Origin: Hyphomicrobiales bacterium
GTDB taxonomy: Bacteria > Pseudomonadota > Alphaproteobacteria > Rhizobiales > Rhizobiaceae
Assembly (NCBI GenBank): GCA_030456445.1
Contig: JAKDNM010000006.1
Location: forward strand, 1-61,621
Direction of reading: 5' to 3'
DNA length: 61,621 nucleotides
Shown: one piece after another, positions 46,602-54,174 of the stretch
Layout of the letters: every line of letters starts with the position of its first letter
Numbering within the stretch: the first letter of the stretch is position 1
The notes under the pieces: generated by a model
Database searches by the model: none
The model's input: only the letters and a program-made list of their open reading frames with translations
What the model was told of the DNA's origin: nothing
Made by a program: the position numbers and the translations under genes

Positions 46602-47548
46602 CTAATCTTTTCTGGCGTCAACCGCGAGCTGTTTGGCTTGCGCGGCCGCGTCACCAGCGTGATCCCGCCGACGATCAACAACAGGCCGATGAAGTGGTAG
46701 ACGTGAAGTTTCTCGTCCAGGAAGACCACGGCCAACAGGGCGCTGAAGATCGGCATGAGATGCATGAACATCGCGACCCTGCCGGGGCCGAGCCGCGCCA
46801 CCGCCCTGTTCCAGAAAATGTAGGCCAGAAGCGACGGCAGGATCGCATAGTAGGCGATCACCATGATTTCGCTGGCCCCGGCAGTGAAGGAACCCACAGT
46901 TGCCAGTTCATAGGCGACGAGCGGCAGATGGAAGATGGCTCCGAAAGCGATCGTGGCAAGCAGAAAGGGCAGGGGCGGCAGCGCGCTCGGGCGCCAGCGT
47001 ATCATCACGGTATAAAGTGCCCAGCACGCCAGGCCGCCGACGACCAGAAGATCGCCGACATTGAAATCAAGATCGGCCATGCCGGCGAGGCTGCCCTGGG
47101 TTATCACCACGGCGGCGCCGGCCATGGAGATTGCCACGCCCGTCAGTTGCTGCCTGTCAAGCCGCGTACCGAGCAAAAGGAACGCGAATGCGAACGTCAC
47201 CATCGGCATCAGTGAATTGATCAATGCCGCGTTCACCACCGTCGTATGGTGGAGCGCGACATAGATGAAGCAGTTGAAAGCGGTGACGCCGAAGAGGCCG
47301 AGTACGGCCAGGAACCGCCACTCTCGCCGCAGGACGGGCCAGGTTCCCCGCAATTGCGGGGCAACGAAGGGCGCGAGGATGAGGAAGGCGACGACCCACC
47401 GCCAGAACGACATCTGGAAGGGTGGTATGGCGTCGCGGAACATGCGCGCGAACAGGAAGTTTCCGGCCCAGAAAAGGGGCGGCAGCGCTGCGAAGATCAG
47501 GCCATTTGCCGCGATATGCGCCGGCGCCGCTTCGGCAGTCTGTGTCAT
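46598..47548 (-). CDS. DMT-superfamily transporter (EamA type)
   Basis: The 316-residue protein has ten predicted membrane helices in two EamA repeats, for example PPLFWAGNFLFARMFRD in the first and GGLACWALYTVMIRW in the second. AGGAA lies just upstream of the ATG at 47548; a long open frame continues upstream only because it overlaps the neighbouring genes out of frame. Members export or import small metabolites. Its place between the ABC permease and binding-protein genes suggests that it handles the same compound, perhaps exporting an intermediate. Confidence 0.92.
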   Translation of the reverse strand: MTQTAEAAPAHIAANGLIFAALPPLFWAGNFLFARMFRDAIPPFQMSFWRWVVAFLILAPFVAPQLRGTWPVLRREWRFLAVLGLFGVTAFNCFIYVALHHTTVVNAALINSLMPMVTFAFAFLLLGTRLDRQQLTGVAISMAGAAVVITQGSLAGMADLDFNVGDLLVVGGLACWALYTVMIRWRPSALPPLPFLLATIAFGAIFHLPLVAYELATVGSFTAGASEIMVIAYYAILPSLLAYIFWNRAVARLGPGRVAMFMHLMPIFSALLAVVFLDEKLHVYHFIGLLLIVGGITLVTRPRKPNSSRLTPEKIS

Positions 47549-47583
47549 TTCACGGTTCCTGTAGGGATGCTTGGAACATGAAC

Positions 47584-48354
47584 CTAAGTTGGACGCAGCC
47601 AGCGCTCCAGGCGCTCGACAGCCACGAAGAACACCACGCTCACGATCACCACGAAGCAGATGGCGGCGAATGTGCCCGGGAGGTCGTATTGCTCGGCGAG
47701 TTCGTTGATAAGTTGCCCCAGCCCTCCGAAATTGATCAGGAATTCGAGGCCGACGACGTTGATCAGCGAGAAGATCAGGCTGAGGCGGATGCCCACGAAG
47801 ATCGTCGGCACCGCGGCCGGAAACTGAACCTTCCAAAACAGGGCGCGACCGTTGAGCTTGAAGGCACGCCCGACGTTCAGCAACGTCGGCCGGACGCCGG
47901 CCAGTCCCTCGACCGTCTTCAGGATCACCGGCGCGATCCCCGCGAGGAAGCCAAGCATGATGATGGTCAACGCGCTTCGGCCGAAAATCACCATGAACAG
48001 CGGATAGGCCAGGACAAGCGGCGCGGCGGCAAACGCGGCCACCCACGTTTCGATCGCGGCGCGCAGCAGCTTCCAGCGGTATAGAGCGGCGCCGACAGCA
48101 ACGCCGACAACGGCGACGAGCAGCCCGGCCGCCAGTGCTTCGGCGAAAGTGAGCAGGAAGCGGCGGAGGAGATGCTCCTCCATGAAAAGTCGGCCGAAAC
48201 TGCCCAGGACCGCGCTCGGCAGAGGCATGACATAGACGTTGAGCATACCGGTCCGCAGCAGGATTTCGACGACCGCCAGCAGGATGACGATGCTCGCCGC
48301 GCCTGCGACGCGCGCCAGCACATCCGTATCCAGCCGGAAGCGCGACCGGGTCAT
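47584..48354 (-). CDS. NitT/TauT-type ABC transporter permease (first)
   Basis: This 256-residue permease carries APLVLAYPLFMVIFGRS and AFKLNGRALFWKVQFPAAVPTIFVGIRLSL, the coupling loop of the SsuC/TauC family. The start overlaps the stop of the ATPase gene (ATGA), so the two are coupled. It is clearly different in sequence from the permease at 44670-45452, and both lack a frameshift or truncation. Confidence 0.93.
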   Translation of the reverse strand: MTRSRFRLDTDVLARVAGAASIVILLAVVEILLRTGMLNVYVMPLPSAVLGSFGRLFMEEHLLRRFLLTFAEALAAGLLVAVVGVAVGAALYRWKLLRAAIETWVAAFAAAPLVLAYPLFMVIFGRSALTIIMLGFLAGIAPVILKTVEGLAGVRPTLLNVGRAFKLNGRALFWKVQFPAAVPTIFVGIRLSLIFSLINVVGLEFLINFGGLGQLINELAEQYDLPGTFAAICFVVIVSVVFFVAVERLERWLRPT

Positions 48355-49223
48355 GACCGGCGCGACGGACGCATCTGGCTGGCCGACTCGGCGTCCGCCA
48401 TGCCGCGACTGGCTTCCTCGCGCAGATCGTTCCACACCTCGGCGACATAGGCGCCGAAGGCGGTGCTGGTGATGACCTCGGAAGTCCGCGGCCGGGGCAG
48501 GTCCACGTCGATGATCCGCTTCACTTTGCCGGGGCGATAGGTCATTACCACGATCCGGTCGGACAACTGCACGGCCTCCGTGATGTTGTGCGTTATCAGC
48601 ATCGTCGTCTGCTTGAGGTCCTGCTGGATCTGCAGAATCTTGTCGCCCAGGAGGAGCCGTGTCTGCTCGTCCAGGGCCGCGAACGGTTCGTCCATCAGCA
48701 ATATGCTGGGCTGAAAGGCCAGGGTGCGCGCGATGGCGACGCGCTGGCGCATGCCGCCGGAAAGCTCCGAGGGATAGCGACGCTCGAATCCGTGCAAACC
48801 GACCATGTTGATGAAATGGCGCGCCTGCTCGTGACGCTCGTCGCGACCGATCCCGCTTATCTCAAGCGGAAAGGCGACGTTGTCGATGACGGTTCGCCAG
48901 GGGAAGGTCGATTCTTCCTGGAACACCATGCCGATCGCGCGGTGAGGGCCGGCTACCGTCTCGGCGCCGACGCGCACCGATCCCGCATGGCCGGTGAGCA
49001 GGCCGCCCACGATGTTGAACACGGTCGACTTGCCACAGCCGGAAGGCCCGATCAGCGACACGAACGACCCCACGGGGACATCGAAGGACATGTCGTCTAC
49101 GGCCGTCACCGGCCCCTCGGACGTTTCGAACCGCATCGACAGGTTCTGGATCGCCAGTGCCGACGTTGGGCTGCCCGACGGTTCGGCAGCTAATGCCGCC
49201 TTCGCGACAGCACCGGATTTCAT
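48351..49223 (-). CDS. NitT/TauT-type ABC transporter ATP-binding protein
   Basis: The 290-residue ATPase has Walker [10 protein letters not shown] at 59-67, the Q-loop MVFQEESTFPWRTV (typical of SsuB/TauB), signature LSGGMRQR from 154, Walker B ILLMDEPFAALD and the H-loop LITHNITEAV. The ATG at 49223 is preceded by GGGAGGG. It leads the minus-strand transport unit and is divergent from the aldehyde dehydrogenase gene. Confidence 0.94.
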   Translation of the reverse strand: MKSGAVAKAALAAEPSGSPTSALAIQNLSMRFETSEGPVTAVDDMSFDVPVGSFVSLIGPSGCGKSTVFNIVGGLLTGHAGSVRVGAETVAGPHRAIGMVFQEESTFPWRTVIDNVAFPLEISGIGRDERHEQARHFINMVGLHGFERRYPSELSGGMRQRVAIARTLAFQPSILLMDEPFAALDEQTRLLLGDKILQIQQDLKQTTMLITHNITEAVQLSDRIVVMTYRPGKVKRIIDVDLPRPRTSEVITSTAFGAYVAEVWNDLREEASRGMADAESASQMRPSRRS

Positions 49224-49387
49224 GCTGACCCTCCCTTGGGTTGGCGCGACGACTGCGGCACCATGTTTTCTGTGAAGCGTAACGGCATCGCCGATCCTTC
49301 GCAACCTAATCATTCCGTTGCGCGAGTCGTAGTGAACCGATGCCGGAACGCGTATCGACAGAGGGAGGCTAACACTCTAAAAATAGA

Positions 49388-49399
49388 TTAGGAAGCTAA
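49388..49399. promoter_or_regulatory. MarR-type box in transporter/ALDH divergent promoter
   Basis: TTAGGAAGCTAA fits the TTAG-N4-CTAA pattern of the module. Extra CTAA half-sites lie at 49369-49380. The box is 22 bp upstream of the aldehyde dehydrogenase start, where binding would block transcription. Confidence 0.6.
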
Positions 49400-49420
49400 G
49401 AAATTAGAAGAGGGCGCGTT

Positions 49421-50914
49421 ATGGAAGACAGCCGGCCGAACGCTATGCGTGAAGCTGTGGAGGATGTCCTGCCGAAGCAGCGATCCCTCTATTATGGCGG
49501 CAGTTGGCATGCGCCGCTCGACGGTTCCAGCGCCGAGACATTCGATCCTGGCCGCGGCGTCGTCCTTGGCCGCGTGGCCGAGGCGAAGAAGCTCGATGTC
49601 GACCGCGCCGTGGCCGCGGCCAGGGTGGGCTTTCTCGTCTGGCGCGACGTCGTTCCGCTCGAACGCGCGCGCATCCTGAAAGAGGTCGCCAAACTGCTCC
49701 GGACGAACGCTCGCGATCTCGCCATGCTCGACGCGGCGAATTGCGGCAACCCGGTGACGGAGATGATCGGCGACGCGAACGTCGCGGCGGCACAACTCGA
49801 ATTCTTCGCCGGCCTCGTTACCGAGATGAAGGGCGCGTCGATACCGATGGGGCCAGATGCGGTGAATTTCTCCGTCCGCCAGCCGCTCGGCGTGGTCGCG
49901 CGGATCGTCGCCTTCAATCACCCTTTCATGTTTTGCGCCGGCAAGATGGCCGCGCCGCTGGCGGCCGGTAATTCGGTCATCATGAAGCCTCCGGCACAGG
50001 CGCCGCTGTCATCGCTTCGGCTGGCTGAACTGGTGGATGGCCTCTTTCCCGATGGCGTCTTCAACATTTTGCCGGGTGGCGTCGAAGCCGGCGCCGCGCT
50101 CGCTTCGCATGACGGCGTGGCGAAGGTCACGCTGATCGGGTCGGTGGCCGCCGGCCGTGCCGTCATGCGCGCAGCCAGCGACACGATCAAGCCGGTTCTG
50201 CTGGAACTGGGGGGCAAGAACGCCCTGATAGCCTTCGGTGATTCCGACCCCGCCGCCGTAGCGCGCGCGATCGTCGGGGGCATGAACTTCACCTGGTGCG
50301 GGCAGTCCTGCGGGTCGACCAGCCGCGCCTTCCTGCACGCGGACATCCACGACGAGGTCATCGAGCATGTGCGCGCGGCCGTCGCCAAATTCAAGCCCGG
50401 GATTCCGACGGACCCCGCCACGACCATGGGCGCACTGGTGAGCAAGGCCCATCACCAGCGGGTGCTTGGCTTCATCCGGTCGGCGGTGGAGGAGGGGGCA
50501 CGGCTCGTCATCGGAGGCAAGGTTCCCGACGACGCCGCGCTTGCCGGCGGCTACTTTATCGAGCCGACCATCTTTGCCGACGTAACCCCGTCGATGCGGA
50601 TCGCACGTGAGGAAGTGTTCGGTCCCGTGCTCGCCGTGCGTCGCTGGGACGACGAGAGGGCGATGATCGAGGAGGTCAATTGCCTGGAATACGGCCTCAC
50701 CTGCTCGATATGGACACGCGACATCGGCAAGGCGCACCGGACCGCGATGCGGGTCGAGGCCGGGTTCGTGTGGATCAATGAAGTGGCCAGGCATTTCCTC
50801 GGCGCACCGTTCGGCGGCGTCAAGCAGTCCGGCATCGGGCGTGAGGAGTGCCTCGACGAGCTGATTGCCTTCACGCTGGAGAAGAACATCCACATCGGCC
50901 TGGGCGGCCAATGA
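49421..50914 (+). CDS. aldehyde dehydrogenase, betaine/benzaldehyde-type
   Basis: This 497-residue NAD-dependent dehydrogenase has ARIVAFNHPFMFCAGKMAAPL, K189 in SVIMKPPAQ, general base E262 in LLELGGKNA and catalytic C297 in TWCGQSCGSTSR. The C-terminus carries the usual GAPFGGVKQSGIGREECLDEL. The region around the catalytic cysteine is unusual: CGQSC has a second cysteine four residues before it. Placed with a ThDP-dependent enzyme and an aromatic pathway, it may oxidise an aromatic or short aldehyde. The following DMT transporter is on the same strand. Confidence 0.92.
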   Translation: MEDSRPNAMREAVEDVLPKQRSLYYGGSWHAPLDGSSAETFDPGRGVVLGRVAEAKKLDVDRAVAAARVGFLVWRDVVPLERARILKEVAKLLRTNARDLAMLDAANCGNPVTEMIGDANVAAAQLEFFAGLVTEMKGASIPMGPDAVNFSVRQPLGVVARIVAFNHPFMFCAGKMAAPLAAGNSVIMKPPAQAPLSSLRLAELVDGLFPDGVFNILPGGVEAGAALASHDGVAKVTLIGSVAAGRAVMRAASDTIKPVLLELGGKNALIAFGDSDPAAVARAIVGGMNFTWCGQSCGSTSRAFLHADIHDEVIEHVRAAVAKFKPGIPTDPATTMGALVSKAHHQRVLGFIRSAVEEGARLVIGGKVPDDAALAGGYFIEPTIFADVTPSMRIAREEVFGPVLAVRRWDDERAMIEEVNCLEYGLTCSIWTRDIGKAHRTAMRVEAGFVWINEVARHFLGAPFGGVKQSGIGREECLDELIAFTLEKNIHIGLGGQ

Positions 50915-50960
50915 CGATCCTGGAGGCGATGCGGCCTGGCTGTCCGGCGAGGAACCGCAG

Positions 50961-51869
50961 GTGATCGGAGAACTGCTCGCCCTCTTCTCCGCCTTCGCCT
51001 TCGCCTCCGCGAGCGTAGCTGTCGCAAAGGCCGATCCGGCCGCGAGCGGAGAGGGCGGCGTGCTCCTTTCAGTGCTGCTGACAGGCTTGCTTTCGGCGCT
51101 CGCATGGCTGGTGGCGGGGCTGCCGCTGGAAACGGCCGCGGCTGCTCCCGACTTCACCATAGCGTGGTTTGTCGCCTCGGGCGTGCTCGCGACAGTCTGG
51201 GGCAGGCAGACGCTTTACAAGGCTGTCCAGAATGCAGGTGTCATACGCGCCACGACGGTGCGCCGGCTGACACCCTTCTTTTCCGCGCTCCTCGGCTGGC
51301 TCATCCTGAACGAGGCGATCGGCGGGCTGACCGGCGTCGGACTGGGACTGCTCGCCCTCAGTTTCGCCCTGCTTGTCTTCGACCGGCGCGACAAGTTCCA
51401 AGCCGACGCGGCAGGCGCAAACGCGCCGCCTGATATCCCGCGCGGCTACATGTTCGGGGTACTCTGCGCGGCCTTCTATGCAGTCAGCTACATCGCGCGC
51501 AAATTCGGCCTCATGGCGCTGCCCGACGCCTATCTCGGCGCATTCATCGGCTCCATGGCGGCGCTCGGCTACTACGTCGTCGGCTGCTGCTTCAGCCGCC
51601 ATTATCGATCGGTGGTCGCCGCCGCCCTCAGAAGGCCGGATCCCTGGTATTTCGTCGCCGCACTTTGTATCTCCACCGGGCAGATCAGCCAGTTCATCGC
51701 GCTCACCTACACCGGCGTGACACAGGTAGCGGTCATCAACTCGGTCGAAATCTATATCGGCGCCTACCTCGCGGTAGTCATCTTCAAGACCGAACGGAGG
51801 CCTAGTGCAGGCGTCCTGTTTGCGACGCTGCTCGCAACCGCCGGCGTTGTGATGGTAGCGGTCGGATGA
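50961..51869 (+). CDS. DMT-superfamily transporter (EamA type)
   Basis: The 302-residue protein has ten hydrophobic segments in two repeats, beginning GELLALFSAFAFASASVAVAK and ending VLFATLLATAGVVMVAV. GTG at 50961 with GAGGAA upstream is the most probable start; frames open earlier only through rarer TTG codons overlapping the ALDH gene. It lies 46 bp after the aldehyde dehydrogenase and likely shares its transcript. It differs from the other DMT protein, so the module has two such transporters. Confidence 0.88.
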   Translation: MIGELLALFSAFAFASASVAVAKADPAASGEGGVLLSVLLTGLLSALAWLVAGLPLETAAAAPDFTIAWFVASGVLATVWGRQTLYKAVQNAGVIRATTVRRLTPFFSALLGWLILNEAIGGLTGVGLGLLALSFALLVFDRRDKFQADAAGANAPPDIPRGYMFGVLCAAFYAVSYIARKFGLMALPDAYLGAFIGSMAALGYYVVGCCFSRHYRSVVAAALRRPDPWYFVAALCISTGQISQFIALTYTGVTQVAVINSVEIYIGAYLAVVIFKTERRPSAGVLFATLLATAGVVMVAVG

Positions 51870-51909
51870 CGGGACGCGGGCTTGTCACTTGTATCGGGCG
51901 CGTGTCAAA

Positions 51910-51982
51910 CAGATGCGAAGATGTGGGCAGATGCGAAGACGTGGGCAGATGCGAAGACGTGGGCAGATGCGCACGGCGTGGG
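51910..51982. repeat. 18-bp tandem repeat, three copies plus one degenerate
   Basis: The unit CAGATGCGAAGAYGTGGG occurs at 51910-51927, 51928-51945 and 51946-51963; a fourth unit, CAGATGCGCACGGCGTGGG, at 51964-51982 has diverged. The array lies in the short gap between the DMT transporter stop and the MarR start. Being a multiple of three it would keep frame if translated, but no gene covers it. It may be replication slippage or spaced binding sites. Confidence 0.85.
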
Positions 51983-51996
51983 CATGGTGATCTCTG

Positions 51997-52515
51997 ATGG
52001 CCAGACGAAAAAGCACAGCAGAGACGAGCGGCTCGGAAGGGCCGCTCCCGTTCGACCGCAGCATCGGATACCAGATTCGTCTGACGCACAGGCTTGTCCA
52101 GAGGTACCTCCAGCAGAAGATCGGACCTCACGGCGTCACGCTCGGCATGTGGTATTTTCTGCGGGCCCTGTGGCACGAGGACGGCATCACCCAGCGCGAA
52201 TTGTCGTTCGTGGTCGGCACCATGGAGCCGACGACGCTGAACGCCATCAAGTCGATGGAGACCCTCGGCATGGTCAGGCGCGTGCGTAACTCGGAGGATC
52301 GCAGGAAGATCAACATCTTTCTCACTCCGCGCGGCCGCAAACTGGAAGGCGATCTCATGCCGCTGGCGCGGGATGTCGTCGAGAAGGCGATCGAAGGATT
52401 TGCGCCGTCCGAGATCGACGCCTTGCTCAGGATGCTGTCGCAGATACAGGCCAATGTGGTATCGCGAACCGAGGAAGTGCCGGCCGTCGGACTGGACGCC
52501 GACACCACTCCCTAG
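51997..52515 (+). CDS. MarR-family transcriptional regulator
   Basis: This 172-residue winged-helix protein shows the order expected of MarR: helix 1 with LTHRLVQRYLQQKIGPHG, recognition region ITQRELSFVVGTMEPTTLNAIKSMETLGMV, the wing NSEDRRKINIFLTPRGRKL, and a dimerising C-terminus. MarR regulators of aromatic catabolism usually repress until a ring compound or its CoA ester binds. Its position between the two halves of the aromatic module, and a recurring TTAG-N4-CTAA box, make it the likely regulator. The ribosome site is weak. Its stop codon lies inside a palindrome. Confidence 0.9.
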   Translation: MARRKSTAETSGSEGPLPFDRSIGYQIRLTHRLVQRYLQQKIGPHGVTLGMWYFLRALWHEDGITQRELSFVVGTMEPTTLNAIKSMETLGMVRRVRNSEDRRKINIFLTPRGRKLEGDLMPLARDVVEKAIEGFAPSEIDALLRMLSQIQANVVSRTEEVPAVGLDADTTP

Positions 52516-52553
52516 AGCGGTTCCGCTTTTCTCCGAATCGCGGAACCGCTCTA
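52513..52553. repeat. palindrome at the marR stop, probable bidirectional terminator
   Basis: TAGAGCGGTTCCGC (52513-52526) and GCGGAACCGCTCTA (52540-52553) are a perfect 14-bp inverted repeat with a 13-bp loop. The marR stop codon TAG is its first three bases. It could end the marR transcript, and it abuts a mosaic of further palindromes. Confidence 0.75.
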
Positions 52554-52568
52554 TCATATTGTTTTCAC

Positions 52569-52612
52569 GCAATTCCGGACGGAAAACCGGTTCCCACTTT
52601 TCCTGGAATTGC
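52569..52612. repeat. palindromic module of the intergenic mosaic
   Basis: GCAATTCC and GGAATTGC (52569-52576, 52605-52612) flank a core that is the reverse complement of the central part of the next module. The two modules could therefore pair with each other as well as fold alone. Confidence 0.7.
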
Positions 52613-52616
52613 TCTA

Positions 52617-52716
52617 GAGCATGATCCGGAAAAGTGGGAACCGGTTTTCCGAAAAGATCATGCTTAAACAAAGAGATAAGAGCATGATGCGATTCAATCC
52701 AATCGCATCATGCTCT
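52617..52716. repeat. REP-like palindromic element, copy 1 (100 bp)
   Basis: The element consists of two hairpins. The first begins GAGCATGATCCGGAAAAG and ends with ATCATGCT. The second begins GAGCATGATGCGATT with loop CAATCC. Its last bases CTCTAG supply the stop codon of the 154-residue protein gene on the minus strand. About 94 of 100 positions agree with copy 2 at 58512-58611. Confidence 0.85.
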
Positions 52717-53179
52717 AGAATTGGTGGTGTTCCGCCGCAGCCGGCTCCTTGCACATCCGCTCGACCAGCCGCTTCGCCGACAGCACCTCCCGGGGCGGCA
52801 GGTTGCGCATGGCGGTGTTTGGATTGGTGTCGTAGGTCAGGCCTTCGCCGTCCCAGAACCACCAGTAGGCGACTTCCTTGCGGACCCCGTCGATCTTGTC
52901 GCGGATCTCCATCTTGAAGGTCGGGAAGGGGCGATCCGCTTCGGGGATCGGGGCGCTGCCCGCCTTCCGCATCGTACCCCCCGCTTCGGAAAGCTGGACC
53001 ATCGCCACGAAAGAGGCCTTGCCACGCGCAAGGGCGTCGAGATCGGGCCGCTTCGGATAGAAATCCGGCAGTGCCCTGACGACCTGCGGATATGCGCGGT
53101 GGTCGTGCGTGACCTGGACATAGGCGAGACCGCGAGGCGTTTCGATCTCGACGATGTCTCCGGGGACAAAGCTTTCCAT
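52715..53179 (-). CDS. hypothetical protein in the phthalate-type operon
   Basis: I do not recognise this 154-residue protein. It begins MESFVPGDIVEIETPRGLAY, a beta-strand pattern reminiscent of small barrel domains such as the Imm26 group, and ends with PAAAEHHQF. There is no signal peptide, membrane segment or cysteine motif of note; two tryptophan-rich residues stretch as YWWFWDG. It begins 3 bp after the decarboxylase stop on the same strand, so it belongs to the reductase-dehydrogenase-decarboxylase operon and may act as an accessory or sensing protein. Its stop codon lies in a repeat element. Confidence 0.75.
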   Translation of the reverse strand: MESFVPGDIVEIETPRGLAYVQVTHDHRAYPQVVRALPDFYPKRPDLDALARGKASFVAMVQLSEAGGTMRKAGSAPIPEADRPFPTFKMEIRDKIDGVRKEVAYWWFWDGEGLTYDTNPNTAMRNLPPREVLSAKRLVERMCKEPAAAEHHQF

Positions 53180-53181
53180 GG

Positions 53182-54174
53182 CTACAAACTATAGCTTTCC
53201 AGGCTGGCCGGGTGGAAGAGTTCGGAGACTTCGACCTTGCGCGGCGAAAGCCCCTGATCGAAATGATAGCCGAGGAACGTCTCCAGCACGTTCCGGTTGG
53301 CGCCCGCGCCGTAGGACCAGATGTCGGCGCCCATCAACTGCCGGGCGCGCCGGAGATTGTCTTCCACGAACGGCATGGTGACCTTCGTTGCCGACGTGTC
53401 CGCCAGCATCGTCTCCGCCATCTGCCTGGCTTGCGTGAACGCCTTCAAAAGCGCGCCGGCCAGCCAGGGATGCGCATCGGCAAGGCTGCGCCGGAAGCCG
53501 AGTACATGCATGATCGGGAAGATGCCTGTCTTGGCATAGTAGGTCTCCGCAGCGCCGACCGTGTCGGCGAAAAGCCGCGTGACCTGGGGGTGACCCTGAT
53601 CGTAGCAGAGCGGCGCGCGCGGCCCGATGAAGCCGTCGATTTCCCCGCTGACGAGCATTGCGTCGAGTGTGGCGCCTTCGGGCGCTTCCTCGACGCGAAT
53701 GTCGGCCGGCAGGTCGACCTTGATCTTTTCCGGCCTGCCGGGCGAGTTCATGCCACCGCGCACCCACACGATGTCCGAGGGCGCGATCCCGTATTCGTCC
53801 TTGAGGATGCCGCGCACCCACACATTGGCCGAGAGCTGGTACTCGGCGATGCCGATACGCTTGCCGCGCAGGTCCCGCGGTGATGCGATCCCCTTATCCG
53901 AACGGATGTAGATCGAGGTATGCCGGAAGGCGCGCGACAGGAAGACGGGCACCGCCACATAGTGCGGGTCGCCGCGCGCCACCGAAATCGAATAGGACGA
54001 CAGCGACAATTCGCTGATGTCGAACGCCTGGTGGCGGAAGGCACGGAAGAACATCTCTTCGGGCGAAAGCAGCATGCAGTTCGGATCGACACCGTCGATC
54101 CTCACGCGCCCGTCATAGATCGGCCTTGTGCGGTCATAGTCGCCCATAGCGAGCGAGAGCTGGAGATTGCTCAA
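53182..54174 (-). CDS. pht5: 4,5-dihydroxyphthalate-decarboxylase-like protein (binding-protein fold)
   Basis: This 330-residue protein starts LSLAMGDYDRTRPIYDGRV, the hallmark beginning of 4,5-dihydroxyphthalate decarboxylase and its relatives. These enzymes have the fold of NMT1/SsuA-type periplasmic binding proteins. No signal peptide precedes it, which favours a cytoplasmic enzyme over a transporter subunit. The TTG at 54172-54174 overlaps the stop of the dehydrogenase gene and has AAGGA nine bases upstream; MGDYDR at 54147 would remove a core strand. The reaction expected is loss of one carboxyl from a dihydroxy aromatic diacid after the dehydrogenase step. Confidence 0.85.
   Translation of the reverse strand: MSNLQLSLAMGDYDRTRPIYDGRVRIDGVDPNCMLLSPEEMFFRAFRHQAFDISELSLSSYSISVARGDPHYVAVPVFLSRAFRHTSIYIRSDKGIASPRDLRGKRIGIAEYQLSANVWVRGILKDEYGIAPSDIVWVRGGMNSPGRPEKIKVDLPADIRVEEAPEGATLDAMLVSGEIDGFIGPRAPLCYDQGHPQVTRLFADTVGAAETYYAKTGIFPIMHVLGFRRSLADAHPWLAGALLKAFTQARQMAETMLADTSATKVTMPFVEDNLRRARQLMGADIWSYGAGANRNVLETFLGYHFDQGLSPRKVEVSELFHPASLESYSL

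Noticed and set aside
46598-48448. 616-residue frame as a fused DMT transporter
   Set aside because: The N-terminal part is an out-of-frame reading of the permease gene, and the EamA protein starts at 47548.
51910-51982. CRISPR array
   Set aside because: The 18-bp units are directly adjacent with no spacers, and no cas genes are nearby.
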